From Arachnopeziza araneosa (taxonomy: Eukaryota; Ascomycota; Leotiomycetes; Helotiales; Arachnopezizaceae): a stretch of DNA of 64,000 nucleotides. The stretch covers positions 54,686 to 118,685 of the forward strand of contig QYAI01000103.1 in assembly GCA_003988855.1 (NCBI GenBank), read 5' to 3'. The notes under the pieces are model-generated. The model did not search any database, was not told where the DNA came from, and worked only from the letters and a program-made list of their open reading frames with translations. The stretch's first letter is position 1, and each line of letters opens with the position of its first letter. Below are positions 34,766-45,736 of the stretch, one piece after another. Made by a program: the position numbers and the translations under genes.

Positions 34766-37164
34766 CTAAAATTTAGCAAATGGTATGTAGCCTTCCGATT
34801 CTCGCTTCTTTATGATGTGCTTCCCTCTCACTATGGTCATAAGCAGCTGATTCACAGGATGGCGGATACCTAGATCAACTGCTCTCTGTATCAGGTACCC
34901 ATTCATAAACTCAATATTCGTCCTCGTTCCAGCTCGTACCGCGCGAAGCATTGGAGAAAGATTCATCCCAGTCTTGCTAATGCATGATAAAACCTTGTAC
35001 TCGAGCTTTTGAGGACTGAAATCCCTCCGAACAATAGACACATTCTGCACCTCAGGTAGTGAGGTGATGATATTAGAGATCTCCTTCAGTAGCATCTTCA
35101 TCATCATTGAGGCGGGGTAATTATACAAGAGCTGATCGTTCCGGCAGTCGAACGCTACAGAAAGGGGTCCAATTACGGCACTAACAGCAAGTCTCTCTAA
35201 CTGGGCCTTATAAAACGATTTGTGTCCAAGCGTGCTAGTATTCAGTTCTGGAACTCGGTGGAATATAGATACCAGGTGTTTAGATTCTGGTGACCAGCTA
35301 AAGTCCGTTTGACTTAGAGTAGGGGTGCCTGAGCCGACTCGGTTCTCTAAAGTCCAAGGAAGTTTGGAACATGAAACTGTACCCGAACTCTGCTCTATTA
35401 TGGTGAAGCGACGTTCAGTAGACACAAGATCGTGGGTTATGTTTGCTAACACATACGTAGGTCTTCTTTGTGGATCAGTAAAGATTGTTGAATTGAGTGT
35501 TTCGACCATTCCGAGTCCGTCTTGTACTAAACATATGGTTGATGTTTCTCGTATGCGGTGCCTGATAGAGTCGAGTGCCGTCACAGTTATACTTGGATCA
35601 GTTGTAACAACCAAATGATTAATCACAGTATTCGGTTGTTCCACCGTGTGTTCAAGCTGCTCTCCGAAGCCAGCGAAGCGTTCTCGAGAATCCTTTCTCT
35701 TGCCAAACTCCGCGGAAGATTCCACGTGAAAACCTGATGCCACAAGAACTTTTCCGTCTTTCAGAACTCTAATAGCAGCCCCTTCATCGTGCCATTCTTG
35801 CATCATCAAAGGTCTATGCATCAAAAGCGTAACACTTGGCCCATGTTCGAGGCGACATAGAGAATGAGCAATGTACTTTCCGACGGATCCCATGCCTAGG
35901 ATGTGAATTGATTTTTCTCTGATAATATCAGAATCAGTGTAAGTCGAAGAATCTTGCGCTGGAGCTCGTTCAACCAAATCTGATAAAAGGTCTAACCTTG
36001 GATCGAGTTCAAGATTTGGGTGCTCTTCCATCTGGAAAACCGGAACTGATTCTCCACTAGAATCTTGAGCTTCTGCTCTTGAGCTCACATCATTCGTCAA
36101 TGACGATGCTGCTCCGAACACTTCAGTCTCAGGATCTAAGATGGCTTCGTCCATGACGGGAGTAGCTCGGGGCCACACTCCATCCGTAAGGTCTCTTGGA
36201 GCAATTGCCACATTGGAACTTCCTCTTCCTCCAGGTGTTAGGAAAAGGTGTTCCTTATTCGAGGTAGAATTTAGTGTAGCATACTCTGGGCTACTCAATC
36301 GCAAAGAGTTTGTAAGATTTCTTGAAGAGCTTAGCTCAGCCTGACATGTTAAACCCGCACTCTCAATCTTGATCTTAGGGTTAGATATCTGATCGAGGTT
36401 TCTCAAAGAGGTGCTTGATGACTTTAGATCCCCATTCGCCTTAACGAATGCTCCCTCCCAATCAATAGCAGCTTTTCCGTGACTAGCTGCTTCTTTCAAG
36501 AATCCGCTGTTGCTGTTGCTCTGAGCAATCATTTGCTGAGTATTTGCCATGTCTGCTCCGTCCTCCTTCCCAAATTTTCTCCTTAAATGCACCAGCTGAT
36601 TTTCGGATAGCGCCGCATCTCCTTGCGCCATGATAGATAAGTGATCCTCTTCATTATCTAGTTGTTGTAGCTCTAAGTTCTGAGCTCTGGGGTTTCGTCG
36701 TTTAAGCAATGTCGATGATCTTGGCTCCACAAGATCGGGTGTTTGTGAGTAATGCTTTTCGATTGAATTTGCCTCCACTGATGCTTCGGACTGAAGGCTC
36801 TTCGCCACGAGCGCTTCCACATACTTTCGCCGTTTCATATGCGTGTCAAACGAAAGTTCGGAAGTATTCTTGTCGTACTGTTCCAAGGCACGCCTTTGAT
36901 GGTTGCCATCCTTCAGGTTGAATGTCCCCAACAAGCGCATATCGCCTTGAAGAGCTAATCGTCTGCCCTCTAGTGCTTCTCTGTTATACAGTCTCCTCCC
37001 AATTTCATCTTTAGACTGATTGGCTTTCCGACGCGGCCACCAATAACTCCTGCACTGCGTTACATGATCAAGCGTGGCCACCCGGCCCACAGAGTTGTTA
37101 TCGAAGCGCCATCTCTCGATCTGAGGTATTCTTCGCAACCCGCGCGACAGCGGTAAACGGCACC
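34766..37164 (-). CDS. Ketopantoate-reductase-fold protein, mitochondrial Cbs2-like, with long N-terminal region
   Basis: The C-terminal half (about residues 410-790 of the visible frame) has the ApbA/PanE architecture: a Rossmann start SIHILGMGSVGKYIAHSL and a C-terminal block IEFMNGYLIQRAVDLGIRHP followed by NQLLMTIV. This fold is shared by 2-dehydropantoate 2-reductase and by the yeast cytochrome b mRNA activator Cbs2. I favour the latter group because key reductase residues are weak and the size is large. The first 400 residues are polar and low in conservation, probably disordered, beginning with a basic segment (RRIPQIERWRFDN). No ATG opens this frame: the exon likely begins at 37164 after an acceptor TCTCCTCTAG, with a short unseen first exon upstream toward 37200-37500. 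The start is therefore unresolved. Ends TAA/TAG at 34766-34768 after YIPFAKF. Confidence 0.65.
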
Positions 37165-37581
37165 CTAGAGGAGACAGAATGGCGAAATCTTAATTTGATG
37201 ATTGAAAACTCATGGTAGGCCTAAACCAGAAAATGTATTTTGGGAATCTTGATCGATCTATTCAAACATTGACAGATGCGTGGAGATGGTATAGGTACAG
37301 GGGGTCAACAGCGGAGTGGTAGTTGATAGAGCAGTCGTACTCTTATGACAGGGTCCTGTAGAGGAAAGAAATAGAGAAGTATTTGTTGTACAACCAGAAA
37401 AGGAGATTTCTTGAATGGTCGACGTCAACAAATGCCCAGGGGAAGATGGGCTTCCAGAGAAAATCCAACAATCCTGGTCAACTGGGGTCTGCATGCGGCC
37501 GCATCTGAAAGCTTAAAATACTGTATCGAATTCAGATTGAAAGGACCCAACACAAAGCAACCAATTCCTATTTCTCTGAAT
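37165..37581. promoter_or_regulatory. Divergent region between the Cbs2-like gene and C1D
   Basis: Must contain the missing first exon and promoter of the minus-strand gene and the promoter of the plus-strand C1D gene. Overlapping frames at 37258-37494 (minus) and 37411 upward (plus) are not conserved looking. Confidence 0.4.
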
Positions 37582-38430
37582 ATGGACTCGACCAAGGTTT
37601 TCTCCCTCCTAGAGCAGTTGGATGATGAAATCGATGACCTCGAGGAATCTTTGAATCCTCTTGTCAGATTTGCTCTGTCAAAAACTGCCTCCAAACTTCC
37701 CTTACTCGACAAGGCTAAGCTCTATGTTTTAGCGACTTATGCCATCGAGTCTATCCTATTCTGTTGGTTTCTTCTCCCACGTATGGAATGTATAATCTAA
37801 TGTTTCTAAAGCGTACCTACGACTTAATGGAGTCAAGGCACGCGAACACCCTGTCTTCATTGAACTCTCTAGGGTGAAGCAGTATTTTGACAAAATCAAA
37901 GTAGCAGAGTCGCCGCCTGTGGAGCGAAATCTTTCTATAGATAAAGTTGCCGCTGCGAGATTCATCAAAGCTGGTCTGGTTAGTTATTCAAAATCGTCAA
38001 GCTTAGGGCGGTTTTGCTTGCAACTTCTGTTAACACTACTAAGTCAGGAAATGACAAGTATGATCTAGAAAGAGCAGAACGAGTGGCCAAAGAACGTGTC
38101 TTACGAAGTAGGGGCCAGCTTCGATCCGGCGAGGCAGGACAGGAAAGCGGACATAAACGCAAGCTTGATGAAACTGAAGCCAGGGATGATTCAAGCTCTT
38201 CTGACTCGGACGTTGATATCGATTCTGCATCTATCGATATTGAGATCGCTGAACCCTCGACCATACCAGCAGCAGCACCTCTTGTTTCAAGGGATCAGAA
38301 ACACAAAACCAACCCATCCACTTCATCTCCTAAGTCGAGCACTTCTGCGCCTTCGAAGAAGAGCAAGAAGAAGAATAGACATGAGAAGAAGCGGGCAAAA
38401 AAAGGAAAGCAGAAGATGGAATATAAGTGA
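37582..38430 (+). CDS. LRP1: Exosome-associated C1D/Lrp1 protein (Sas10/C1D family)
   Basis: Cofactor of the nuclear exosome with Rrp6, for rRNA and snoRNA processing. Exons 37582-37762, 37812-37978, 38044-38430; 244 aa. The Sas10/C1D domain covers residues 1 to about 125: LLEQLDDEIDDLEESLNPL, LYVLATYAIESILF, then YLRLNGVKAREHPVFIELSR and VKQYFDKIK after intron 1, and ARFIKAGL before intron 2. The tail is Ser/Asp-rich and then strongly basic (SKKSKKKNRHEKKRAKKGK), as in other Lrp1 proteins. Intron 1 has donor GTTGGT and acceptor AAG after a CTAAT branch; intron 2 has donor GTTAGT and acceptor AAG at 38043. ATG at 37582 is chosen because it begins the domain; the frame is open further upstream. 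Confidence 0.88.
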
Positions 38431-39011
38431 TGAAATACAGTTCTGCACCTTTATTTTAGAGACCTTCAGGGAGCATCTACTTGGCGTTGTTTGGCATGGT
38501 GGGGAGTTGGGGAGGCATAACAATGAAGTGCTTTTAAAGCGTCTCTTGCGGTCGAAAACACTCAAACCATAAATAAATTAGAGGTTTTCTCAGAGGCCCT
38601 ATCGTATTGCATCTGTTCCACACTCAATCTTTTAGCGCCAGACAAATTAATTCAAAGTTAATATAGCCAATATTGTACTCCGTAAGTTGCTAAGATAGTA
38701 AGAGAAGTTGACTTGTCCATGATTAATACTTCATTCAATGTCACCTCCAAGGTCAGAGTATCAAACAATTCAAGAAAGCTCGGGATTTTGAAGCGGTACT
38801 TTAATATCAAATCAACGGAAATGTTGGAAGCAAGGCTGAGCTAGGCCAAATTTGCCTCCTCAGCCTTCTTCACGCTTAAAACGATACCTCAGTCCTAATT
38901 TGTACCGCTCAATATTTTCGACCTCGAACAACCTTTAAGAACACCAAAATCGCTCTCCTCACGTAAATACCTGTCTCTTTCACCATAACCGATACCATTG
39001 AGTCCAATATC
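38431..39011. other. Intergenic, 581 bp
   Basis: 3' flank of C1D and promoter of the CHCH gene, which lie head to tail on the plus strand. The last 60 bp are pyrimidine-rich (CCTGTCTCTTTCACCATAAC), typical of a strong fungal leader. Nothing else seen. Confidence 0.4.
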
Positions 39012-39555
39012 ATGCCTCGCCAAGGAAGAAGCGGCGGCGGAAGTCGTGCTCCTTCACGCCCAACAGTTGCCCCTACGAGGCCTGCACCAGCACAGCAGCA
39101 ACAAACACGTCCAGCAACCTCTGTCGCTCATCCACCTGCCCAAGCCCCGGGTTCTCAACCTCAGCAGGGCTCGGCAGGACCAGGTCTTTTTGGACAAATG
39201 GCTTCAACGGCTGCTGGCGTTGCTGTAGGCTCATCTATCGGCCACGCAATCGGAGGCTTCTTTGGTGGAAGCTCATCCCAACCAGCTGCGGAACAGCCGC
39301 AAGATAGCAATGTTTCATCTCAAGGCACTCAACCAGGGCAGAACAACAGCTGGGGAGCGAGAAGCTGTGACGTCGACGCGAAGCAGTTCACAAAGTGCTT
39401 GGATGAGAACCAGGGCAATATGCAGATTTGCGGCTGGTACCTGGAGCAATTGGTAAGTGCTAGACCAAGAGACAGTATAAACCGGCGCTTGAAGCACATG
39501 ACTAATACCTGTGATCATCTAGAAAGCATGCCAGCAGGCCGCTAGCCAGTACTAA
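39012..39555 (+). CDS. MIX17: CHCHD2/Mix17-like mitochondrial CHCH protein
   Basis: Small intermembrane-space protein with twin Cx9C. Exons 39012-39452 and 39523-39555; 157 aa. The N-terminus is Arg-, Pro-, Gln- and Ala-rich (PRQGRSGGGSRAPSRPTVAP). A Gly/Ala-rich hydrophobic stretch (ASTAAGVAVGSSIGHAIGGF) follows. The CHCH domain has CDVDAKQFTKC and CGWYLEQLKAC, both with nine residues between cysteines; the second pair is completed only after splicing (donor GTAAGT, acceptor TAG). The order matches CHCHD2/CHCHD10 and yeast Mix17. Confidence 0.93.
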
Positions 39556-40378
39556 AAGGATCGATTGGGATCATCTGTATGTACTAGAGGATGCATTCTT
39601 TGGAGTCTGAAACTTTGTACAATATTCTTTCATAGAAAAGTAACACCACTCTTCGACTATTCAAAATGGATTTCTTCAAGTCGATTCAACTCTCGTTCGT
39701 CACCAAGTTTGTCTTAATACCAAGGTCTTATTGAGCAAATCTTATGCAAATCTCAGTTCTGGTCACTTGGCAGAAGATTGATCGGTATATCTCAGTCTTC
39801 CTCTCTTTTCGTCCGAGAATTCTCTTGTGCGTTCACGTGCGGCATCTTGGTTGGGGAAACAGATCACATTTGAGAAATGGGTTTTTCCATTCCGAAGAAT
39901 GAGTGGCGCTCTGCAGAGTTTCAGCAGCGCTCATCTTCCCCCCCCCACGGGTGTTCGGCTCGGGAACACGTTCTGCCAGAGGATGGTGGAAGCGAGCCGG
40001 CCTCGTCTCCTCACGCCAGGTCCGGAAGGTCCTCACTCGTGGGGGGAAGTTGCCCATCCATTGGTGTCGTGATTTCCGTGCGTACCTCGCCAGTCCCTCG
40101 CTTATGGCCGTGGTAGTCTGGTTGTGGCGCTCCAGCATGCTGGTCCGACCCGCTCTAGGCCCGCTCAACACTGGTTCGACACGGGAGCATGAGCTAGGAT
40201 CCGGTTCTAGTGAGCCAATAATGCGATGCTGTTCATTTTAATGTCTATCTCGGCCGCTCAAAAGGTGCAAGGAAAGATAAAGCAAGCATGCATTTAGGTA
40301 ATTGGGACCCCCCGCGAGACATATAACAATCTTCCTCTTCAGCATTCTGTTCTTCATCTTTCCTCTGTAGCGGACAAA
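39556..40378. other. 823 bp upstream of the permease gene
   Basis: Overlapping frames on both strands between 39827 and 40241 come from a locally GC-rich segment and have no family look. A run of ten C lies at 39938-39947. The last 150 bp should be the permease promoter and leader. Confidence 0.4.
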
Positions 40379-42142
40379 ATGGCACACGTTATGGACGAGA
40401 AAGAGGTTACTCTCACCACCCAGGGCGATGCGTCTCCTTCGCCACCTGTCACTGGTCTGGAGTCGGAACTTGTTAATGCTTCCGGCCATGTCCAAGAAGT
40501 TGACCGAAAGTAAGCTCAAACTGCTCCAATAGCTACCTAGTCGGGGAAATGCTATATCTCGCATGGAGCTTGAATACCTGCTAATCCACATCCTGTCAAT
40601 AGCTTCAGTCTCTTGACCCTCGCTGGCGTTGGTATTGTTCTTGGAAGCACATGGGGTCCTGCTGGCTCCTCTATTGTCGTCGCACTGTTCAACGGTGGTC
40701 CCCCCGGAGTCCTGTACGAGTTTATCGTGGTTTCCATTTTTTACTGGATCGTCGCCGCTTCAATTGCTGAACTTGCCTCGGCCATTCCATCCTCCGGTGG
40801 TGTGTATCATTGGGCTTCAGTTACCCCAGGGAAAAAATATGGTCGTGTGGTGGGATTCTTTGCGGGATATTGGAATTGGTTGGCGTGGGTGCTTGGAGCA
40901 GCTTCCATCAGCTCCATCGCAGGTCAGTGACTTGCCATTCCTTGTTAACGTCACTTACATTTCTCAGGAAATATCACCGTCCAGATGTACGCCGTAAAAC
41001 ATGCTGAATTCATCCCTAAAGCCTGGCACGTCTTCGTCTCTAGCATCATCATCACCTGGCTCGGCGCTCTGAGTGTCTGCTTTGGCAATAAAATCATGCC
41101 TAAGATTAATGGAATTGGTATCTTCTTTATCCTCGCTGGCGTTTTCATCACCATCGTAGTTCTGGCGGCAATGCCCGGTACTGGTGGCCGACCACCACAT
41201 GCTCCATCATCCTTCGTATGGACAGAATGGCAAGGAAGCGGCCTCGGATACCCCGGTGGTTTCGTCTTTCTTGCGGGTATGCTGAATGGTGCTTTTGCAG
41301 TTGGCACACCAGACTGTGTGACGCATCTTGCAGAAGAAATCCCCCGACCTAGTGTCAACGTCCCGAAAGCCATTGCGTTCCAAATGGTGATCGGTTTTTT
41401 CAGCGGCTTCTTCTACCTCATCGCTCTTATGTATGCAATCAATGACTACGAGGCACTGTTCGCAGCTCCTTTTCCCGTAGCAGAGATATACTATCAGGCT
41501 ACGGGCTCTGCAGCAGGTGAAATTGGGTTGCTCTTCCTGCTGTTCGTCACAATCCTTTTGACTGTGTTTGGCGTGTACATCACCTGTGGCCGTGTCCTTT
41601 GGACCCTAGCCCGCGATGGGGCAACGCCTTTTCCCGCTCAGATTGGCAAAATCGACAAACGCCTAGGGATGCCTTTTGTCTCAACCATCATCTGCGCCTC
41701 TCTTGTCACAATCCTGTTGTGTATCTATGTTGGATCCACGACGGCCTTCAATGCTTTCGTCGGCAGCTTCATCCTTATGAGCACGTCTAGCTACACAGCC
41801 GCTATCCTTCCAAATCTATTAACACGACGCAAAAATATTATATACGGACCATTCCACATGAAAGGCGCATTAGGTTTCATTATGAATTCGATTGCGTGTG
41901 CATACATGATTGTTTGGTTTGTAATATATTGCTTTCCATACGTACTGCCTACAACTGCAAGCAGTATGAATTATGCGAGTTTGATTTGGGGCGGACTAAC
42001 AGTCATCGTAATTGTGCTGTGGTTTGTGTTTGCAAAAACTTATAGAGGACCTCAGACAGCGGGAGGTATACATAGTGTAGCTGAAGAGGTGAAAACGGTA
42101 GAGGAAATCAAAGGAGGAAGAAGGCAAGGCTCTGTTGCTTAG
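40379..42142 (+). CDS. APC-family amino acid/choline/GABA permease
   Basis: Plasma-membrane transporter of the APC superfamily, of the fungal group that includes choline permease Hnm1 and GABA permeases. Exons 40379-40509, 40603-40922, 40968-42142; 541 aa; about 12 membrane segments. Residues 1-45 are cytosolic and acidic. TM1 (LTLAGVGIVLGSTWGPAGSS) holds the unwound G-rich substrate site; TM2-3 have ELASAIPSSGGVYHWA, the family hallmark, and FAGYWNWLAWVLGAAS. Later blocks are GTPDCVTHLAEEIPRPSVNVP between TM6 and TM7 and GRVLWTLARDGATPF. Introns have donors GTAAGC and GTCAGT. The ATG at 40379 is used; MDEKE five codons on is a possible alternative. Substrate not decidable from sequence. Confidence 0.88.
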
Positions 42143-42803
42143 AGGTATTTTTCGAATGTCAATTGATGTTCGAGCTCATGCCTTAATAATATCGCAGAGA
42201 ATATCAGCAGAAGCACTGAGTGTTAATTGAATGATCGGATTTTATGTGTTATAAACTTAGAATGTTTAGATGTTAAAAGCGAAGGTGTTAGCTGCGAGCT
42301 TCTCTTGATTTGACGCAGCAGGCAGGATTATCGTTACACATGTTACAAATCTCCGAGTCACGAAACGTACAAGCAGGGACAATGTAATACAGAACAGAGT
42401 TACAAAGCCGAGAAAGTTACAAATACAATTTCTATAATTTATTATAAAAAAGCTTTAATAGTTTTTAAAAAATATATAATTTATATAAAGACTTCTTTTT
42501 TAAAACTTTAATAGCAAAATCAAAATCAAAATAAAATAAAAATAATAAAAAAAGGTTTTTTTAAAATAAAATATTATTAATATTTAGTTAAGTATTTGTT
42601 TAATTTTTTTTAAAATAATTTATAATTAGTTATGTTTAGCTAGTAGTATATATACGGGTCTGTGTATATATGCTTGTCTTATAATATCTACTATATTTAA
42701 GCTAGTAAGAAATCGGCAAAAAAGGGAGGACGTAGAAGTACCCTCCCCTCCCCCACCACCGCTTTACCAAAACTGCATTGACAAACAACAAAACACCATA
42801 ACT
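42143..42803. other. AT-rich boundary block between permease and SER2
   Basis: The first 280 bp are ordinary. From about 42430 to 42650 the strand is almost only A and T with long homopolymers, like the mutated repeats to the right. Composition returns to normal at about 42710 with a pyrimidine-rich leader (CCCTCCCCTCCCCCACC, about 42741-42757) of the SER2 gene. No repeat family could be assigned to the AT block. Confidence 0.55.
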
Positions 42804-44156
42804 ATGACCGCGCGACCAAGCTTGAGGAACAATCTGCGAAGTCGCTCCTCATATCTCGAAGAGCACCAGCAGTATCGACCGCCGCAGCAAGATCGACCGC
42901 CGCAGCAGGATCTCGCTCATCAAGGAATTGATAGCATCGTCGAGGGCCTACAAAGTACTAACATTGAGCCCTCGCGGTCGAAATACCATGGAGTTCCTTC
43001 GCCCAAGACCCCGTTCAAAGTTATCAGCGGCCTCGATCACACTTTTTCGCATTCTAATTGCCAACCTCTGCACGGTACACACTCTGAAAGGCTTATTGCT
43101 ACCATAATATACAAGTCGAAATTCCCTAGGGAAACAATCAACAACTACCCGCCAGAGGTCGAAACATTATCGGACTTCCCTTTAGAACCTCCCGTTCCGG
43201 ACCCCGAGCCTCTAGATCACCTCTATGGCTCGTATATCTCGCCGTTATGCCTAACGTCATTTCTACACCTAATATCTTCTCTTCCAACACGCCCTGGATC
43301 TCAGAGCCTGACATCATCCCACCGCTGTCTTGACAATCAAGACCATCCTTTTGTAGTTGAGATCGCATGTCCGATCCCTGATCCAACCTATCTTACCCTT
43401 GAGGACCTAAGAAAACACGAGTTGTTGTACCGTTTTGAACGAGAATGGAACGTCGATGTGACTCTACAGCATGATACTATCGTTCGCCGGTATCCCCGGC
43501 TTGTATGCTTTGACATGGATTCCACTCTCATCGAACAAGAGGTAATTGACTTGATTGCTGCTTCGATCGGGGTAGAAGCTCAAGTTTCTGCGATCACAAC
43601 GCGGGCTATGAATGGAGAACTCGACTTCTCTTCCTCATTCCGCGAAAGAGTGAAGCTTCTGAAAGGTGTGGATGCGCATATTTTCACCAAACTTCGATCT
43701 GTTGTTACTCCAACAAAAGGTGCCCGTGAACTGATTCGCGCACTCAAACGGCTGGGCGTTCGCACCGCTGTGTTCTCCGGTGGATTTATTCCTTTGACTT
43801 CCTGGCTTGCCTCAGAACTTGGGATAGATTATGCCTATGCCAACACTATCTCAACGGATCCTAGTTCTGGACTTCTAACTGGAGAAGTGGAAGGCACAAT
43901 CGTGAATGCTGAGCGAAAACGGGACCTTCTACTAGAAATTGCTTCAAAAGAGAAAATTCCCCTGGATCAGGTTCTAGCGGTTGGCGACGGAGCGAATGAT
44001 TTGCTGATGATGAAGGCTGCTAGCTTGGGAGTAGCGTGGAATGCAAAGCCTGTTGTCCAGATAGCGGCCGAGGCCAGACTTAACGGAGAAAGTCTATTAG
44101 ACTTGCTATATGTTTTCGGCCTAACAAGAGAAGAAATTAAGATTCTACTTTCTTAG
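42804..44156 (+). CDS. SER2: Phosphoserine phosphatase
   Basis: Hydrolyses O-phosphoserine to serine, the last step of the phosphorylated serine pathway; HAD superfamily. One exon, 450 aa. The HAD motifs are complete: motif I DMDST with nucleophile Asp237 (FDMDSTLIEQEVIDLIA), motif II Ser in VFSGGF, motif III Lys in the NAERKRDLL region and motif IV GDGANDLLM at 394-402. The first 200 residues are a fungal N-terminal region with Gln/Pro repeats (QQDRPPQQD) and an ACT-like part before the HAD domain. Composition and codon use are normal although both flanks are heavily mutated AT-rich DNA: the mutated sequence begins within about 15 bp of the stop. No in-frame lesion. Confidence 0.95.
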   Translation: MTARPSLRNNLRSRSSYLEEHQQYRPPQQDRPPQQDLAHQGIDSIVEGLQSTNIEPSRSKYHGVPSPKTPFKVISGLDHTFSHSNCQPLHGTHSERLIATIIYKSKFPRETINNYPPEVETLSDFPLEPPVPDPEPLDHLYGSYISPLCLTSFLHLISSLPTRPGSQSLTSSHRCLDNQDHPFVVEIACPIPDPTYLTLEDLRKHELLYRFEREWNVDVTLQHDTIVRRYPRLVCFDMDSTLIEQEVIDLIAASIGVEAQVSAITTRAMNGELDFSSSFRERVKLLKGVDAHIFTKLRSVVTPTKGARELIRALKRLGVRTAVFSGGFIPLTSWLASELGIDYAYANTISTDPSSGLLTGEVEGTIVNAERKRDLLLEIASKEKIPLDQVLAVGDGANDLLMMKAASLGVAWNAKPVVQIAAEARLNGESLLDLLYVFGLTREEIKILLS

Positions 44157-45136
44157 CATTCTGTATTATAAATTGGTTATTTTAAAAATGTTATTTTAAA
44201 GTTCAATTAAAACTTTTATAACAAGTATAAAAGGCTATAGTTATATAATAAAGAGTTATAAATAGTATTACAAATTAAAACTACTAGATTTGTAATTACA
44301 TGCTTTTAAAGCAAAGCTATAAATATATACTTAAGTACTTAAACAAACTAGTATATTTTAACGCGTTTAATCTAAATAAAACTTTTTGTAAAATTTAAAG
44401 CTTTTTACTTTTTTTATGCTTAAAGAATTGTAATCTGATTATTTGTAACTAGCTAACTTTAATTTAATAATAAATATTTAACTAGTAGTTTCTTTAAATC
44501 TAATTTTAAATATTAGACTAATAACAATTCTAGTACTTACATTTAATTATTACGTAACTTAAGCTTAACTTATAAAACAACTTTACGTAATTCTAAAGTG
44601 TGAAATTAAGTAAAATAAAAGTATGTAATAATAAGCTTATATATAATTTCGAGTATATAAGCTAATAAGATTGTATATATAGAATATAAAAGTAAGGCAG
44701 AATTGTATTGTATTTAAAGAGCTTGCTATCTAACTAATACTAGGAAATTTCGTTACTTATATATTTAATTAAAATCGGATTTAAATTCTAATTTCGATTT
44801 TGATTTCAAATCTAAAAACAAGCTAACAACTAATCAAAATATAAAATCTTTAGTTCGATTATAAATCAAGCACACAATCTAAGCTAAACTAAGCTATAAG
44901 AACTTATTTGCTAATTAAGAAAATTAGAAACAAAGCAAAACTAGCTAATGCAAGCTAAATTATAAATCAAGCAATTTATAAACTTTAATAAACCTTGGTA
45001 AGCTTTAATAAGCTTTAATAAACTTTTTCGTAGACTTATTAATTAAGTGTGTATAAATAAAAGTTATGCTTTAGAATTACGTACAGTTACTTTATAAATT
45101 AGGCTTAAGTTACATAATAATCAAATGTAGATGCTA

Positions 45137-45256
45137 TGTTATGAGATTATTCACTCTCACATGACTGTCACGTGCGACAGTCATGTGACGAGGCTAGGAC
45201 GAGGCTAGGCGGACATAAATAGCCGCTTCTCATACACTATAATTTTGTTCCTACCA
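45137..45256 (+). mobile_element. Short TG...CA element, copy 1 (120 bp, TSD tgcta)
   Basis: Begins TGTTATGAGATTATTC and ends TTTGTTCCTACCA; flanked by identical TGCTA at 45132-45136 and 45257-45261. Contains the palindrome ACATGACTGTC / GACAGTCATGT around ACGTGC (45159-45186), a direct repeat of GAGGCTAGG, and a TATA-like ACATAAATAGCC. This is the least mutated forward copy. Structure fits a solo LTR of a small LTR element; no internal coding partner was identified. Confidence 0.7.
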
Positions 45257-45373
45257 TGCTAGAAGTGTTATTAGTCTAATATCTAAAATTAGACTTAAAA
45301 AAACTACTATTTAAGTACTTATTATTAAATTAAAGTTAGCTAGTTGCAAATAATCAGATTACAATTCTTTAGC

Positions 45374-45736
45374 TGTTACAAATTAGACTTGGTAGTCAGA
45401 ACCTAGGCCTGAGAGCTTAGGCAGAAATTAAGGCAGTACTCGAAGATAACTTTCTTTAATAGAAAAATAAACATTAGCAAAGCGATCTTTAGAACTATTA
45501 ATAAGACTATTAATAAAACTATCGATAAAACTATTAATTAACTATTAATTAACTATTAATTAACTATTAATTAACTATTAAAAGAAGACCGTGCGACAGG
45601 AACTGTGTTAGCTGTTTCTCTCGTACGAAAAGTATATATAGAAAGCTTCAAGCACATAGTGCTCTTTAGCTTTACTTTCTTGAAATAACAGATTTATCAT
45701 TTACGTGTTCTAACTGTGCAATCGTGAACCTTTACA
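45374..45736 (+). mobile_element. Solo LTR of the gypsy-1 family, mutated
   Basis: Same sequence family as the LTRs at 53690 and 60054: starts TGTTACAAATTAGACTTGG, ends GTGAACCTTTACA. No matching 5-bp flanks (TTAGC left, TGTTA right), so it may be a recombined or truncated remnant. Longer than the others because of a short tandem array inside. Confidence 0.75.
45531..45580 (+). repeat. Tandem array, 11-bp unit, 4.5 copies, within the solo LTR
   Basis: Perfect head-to-tail copies of CTATTAATTAA at 45531, 45542, 45553 and 45564, then a half unit. Other LTR copies carry only one to three imperfect relatives, so this array expanded locally. Confidence 0.85.

Noticed and set aside
39827..40241. 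Several 80-112 codon frames on both strands upstream of the permease
   Set aside because: Produced by a local GC-rich patch; mutually overlapping and without recognisable protein features.
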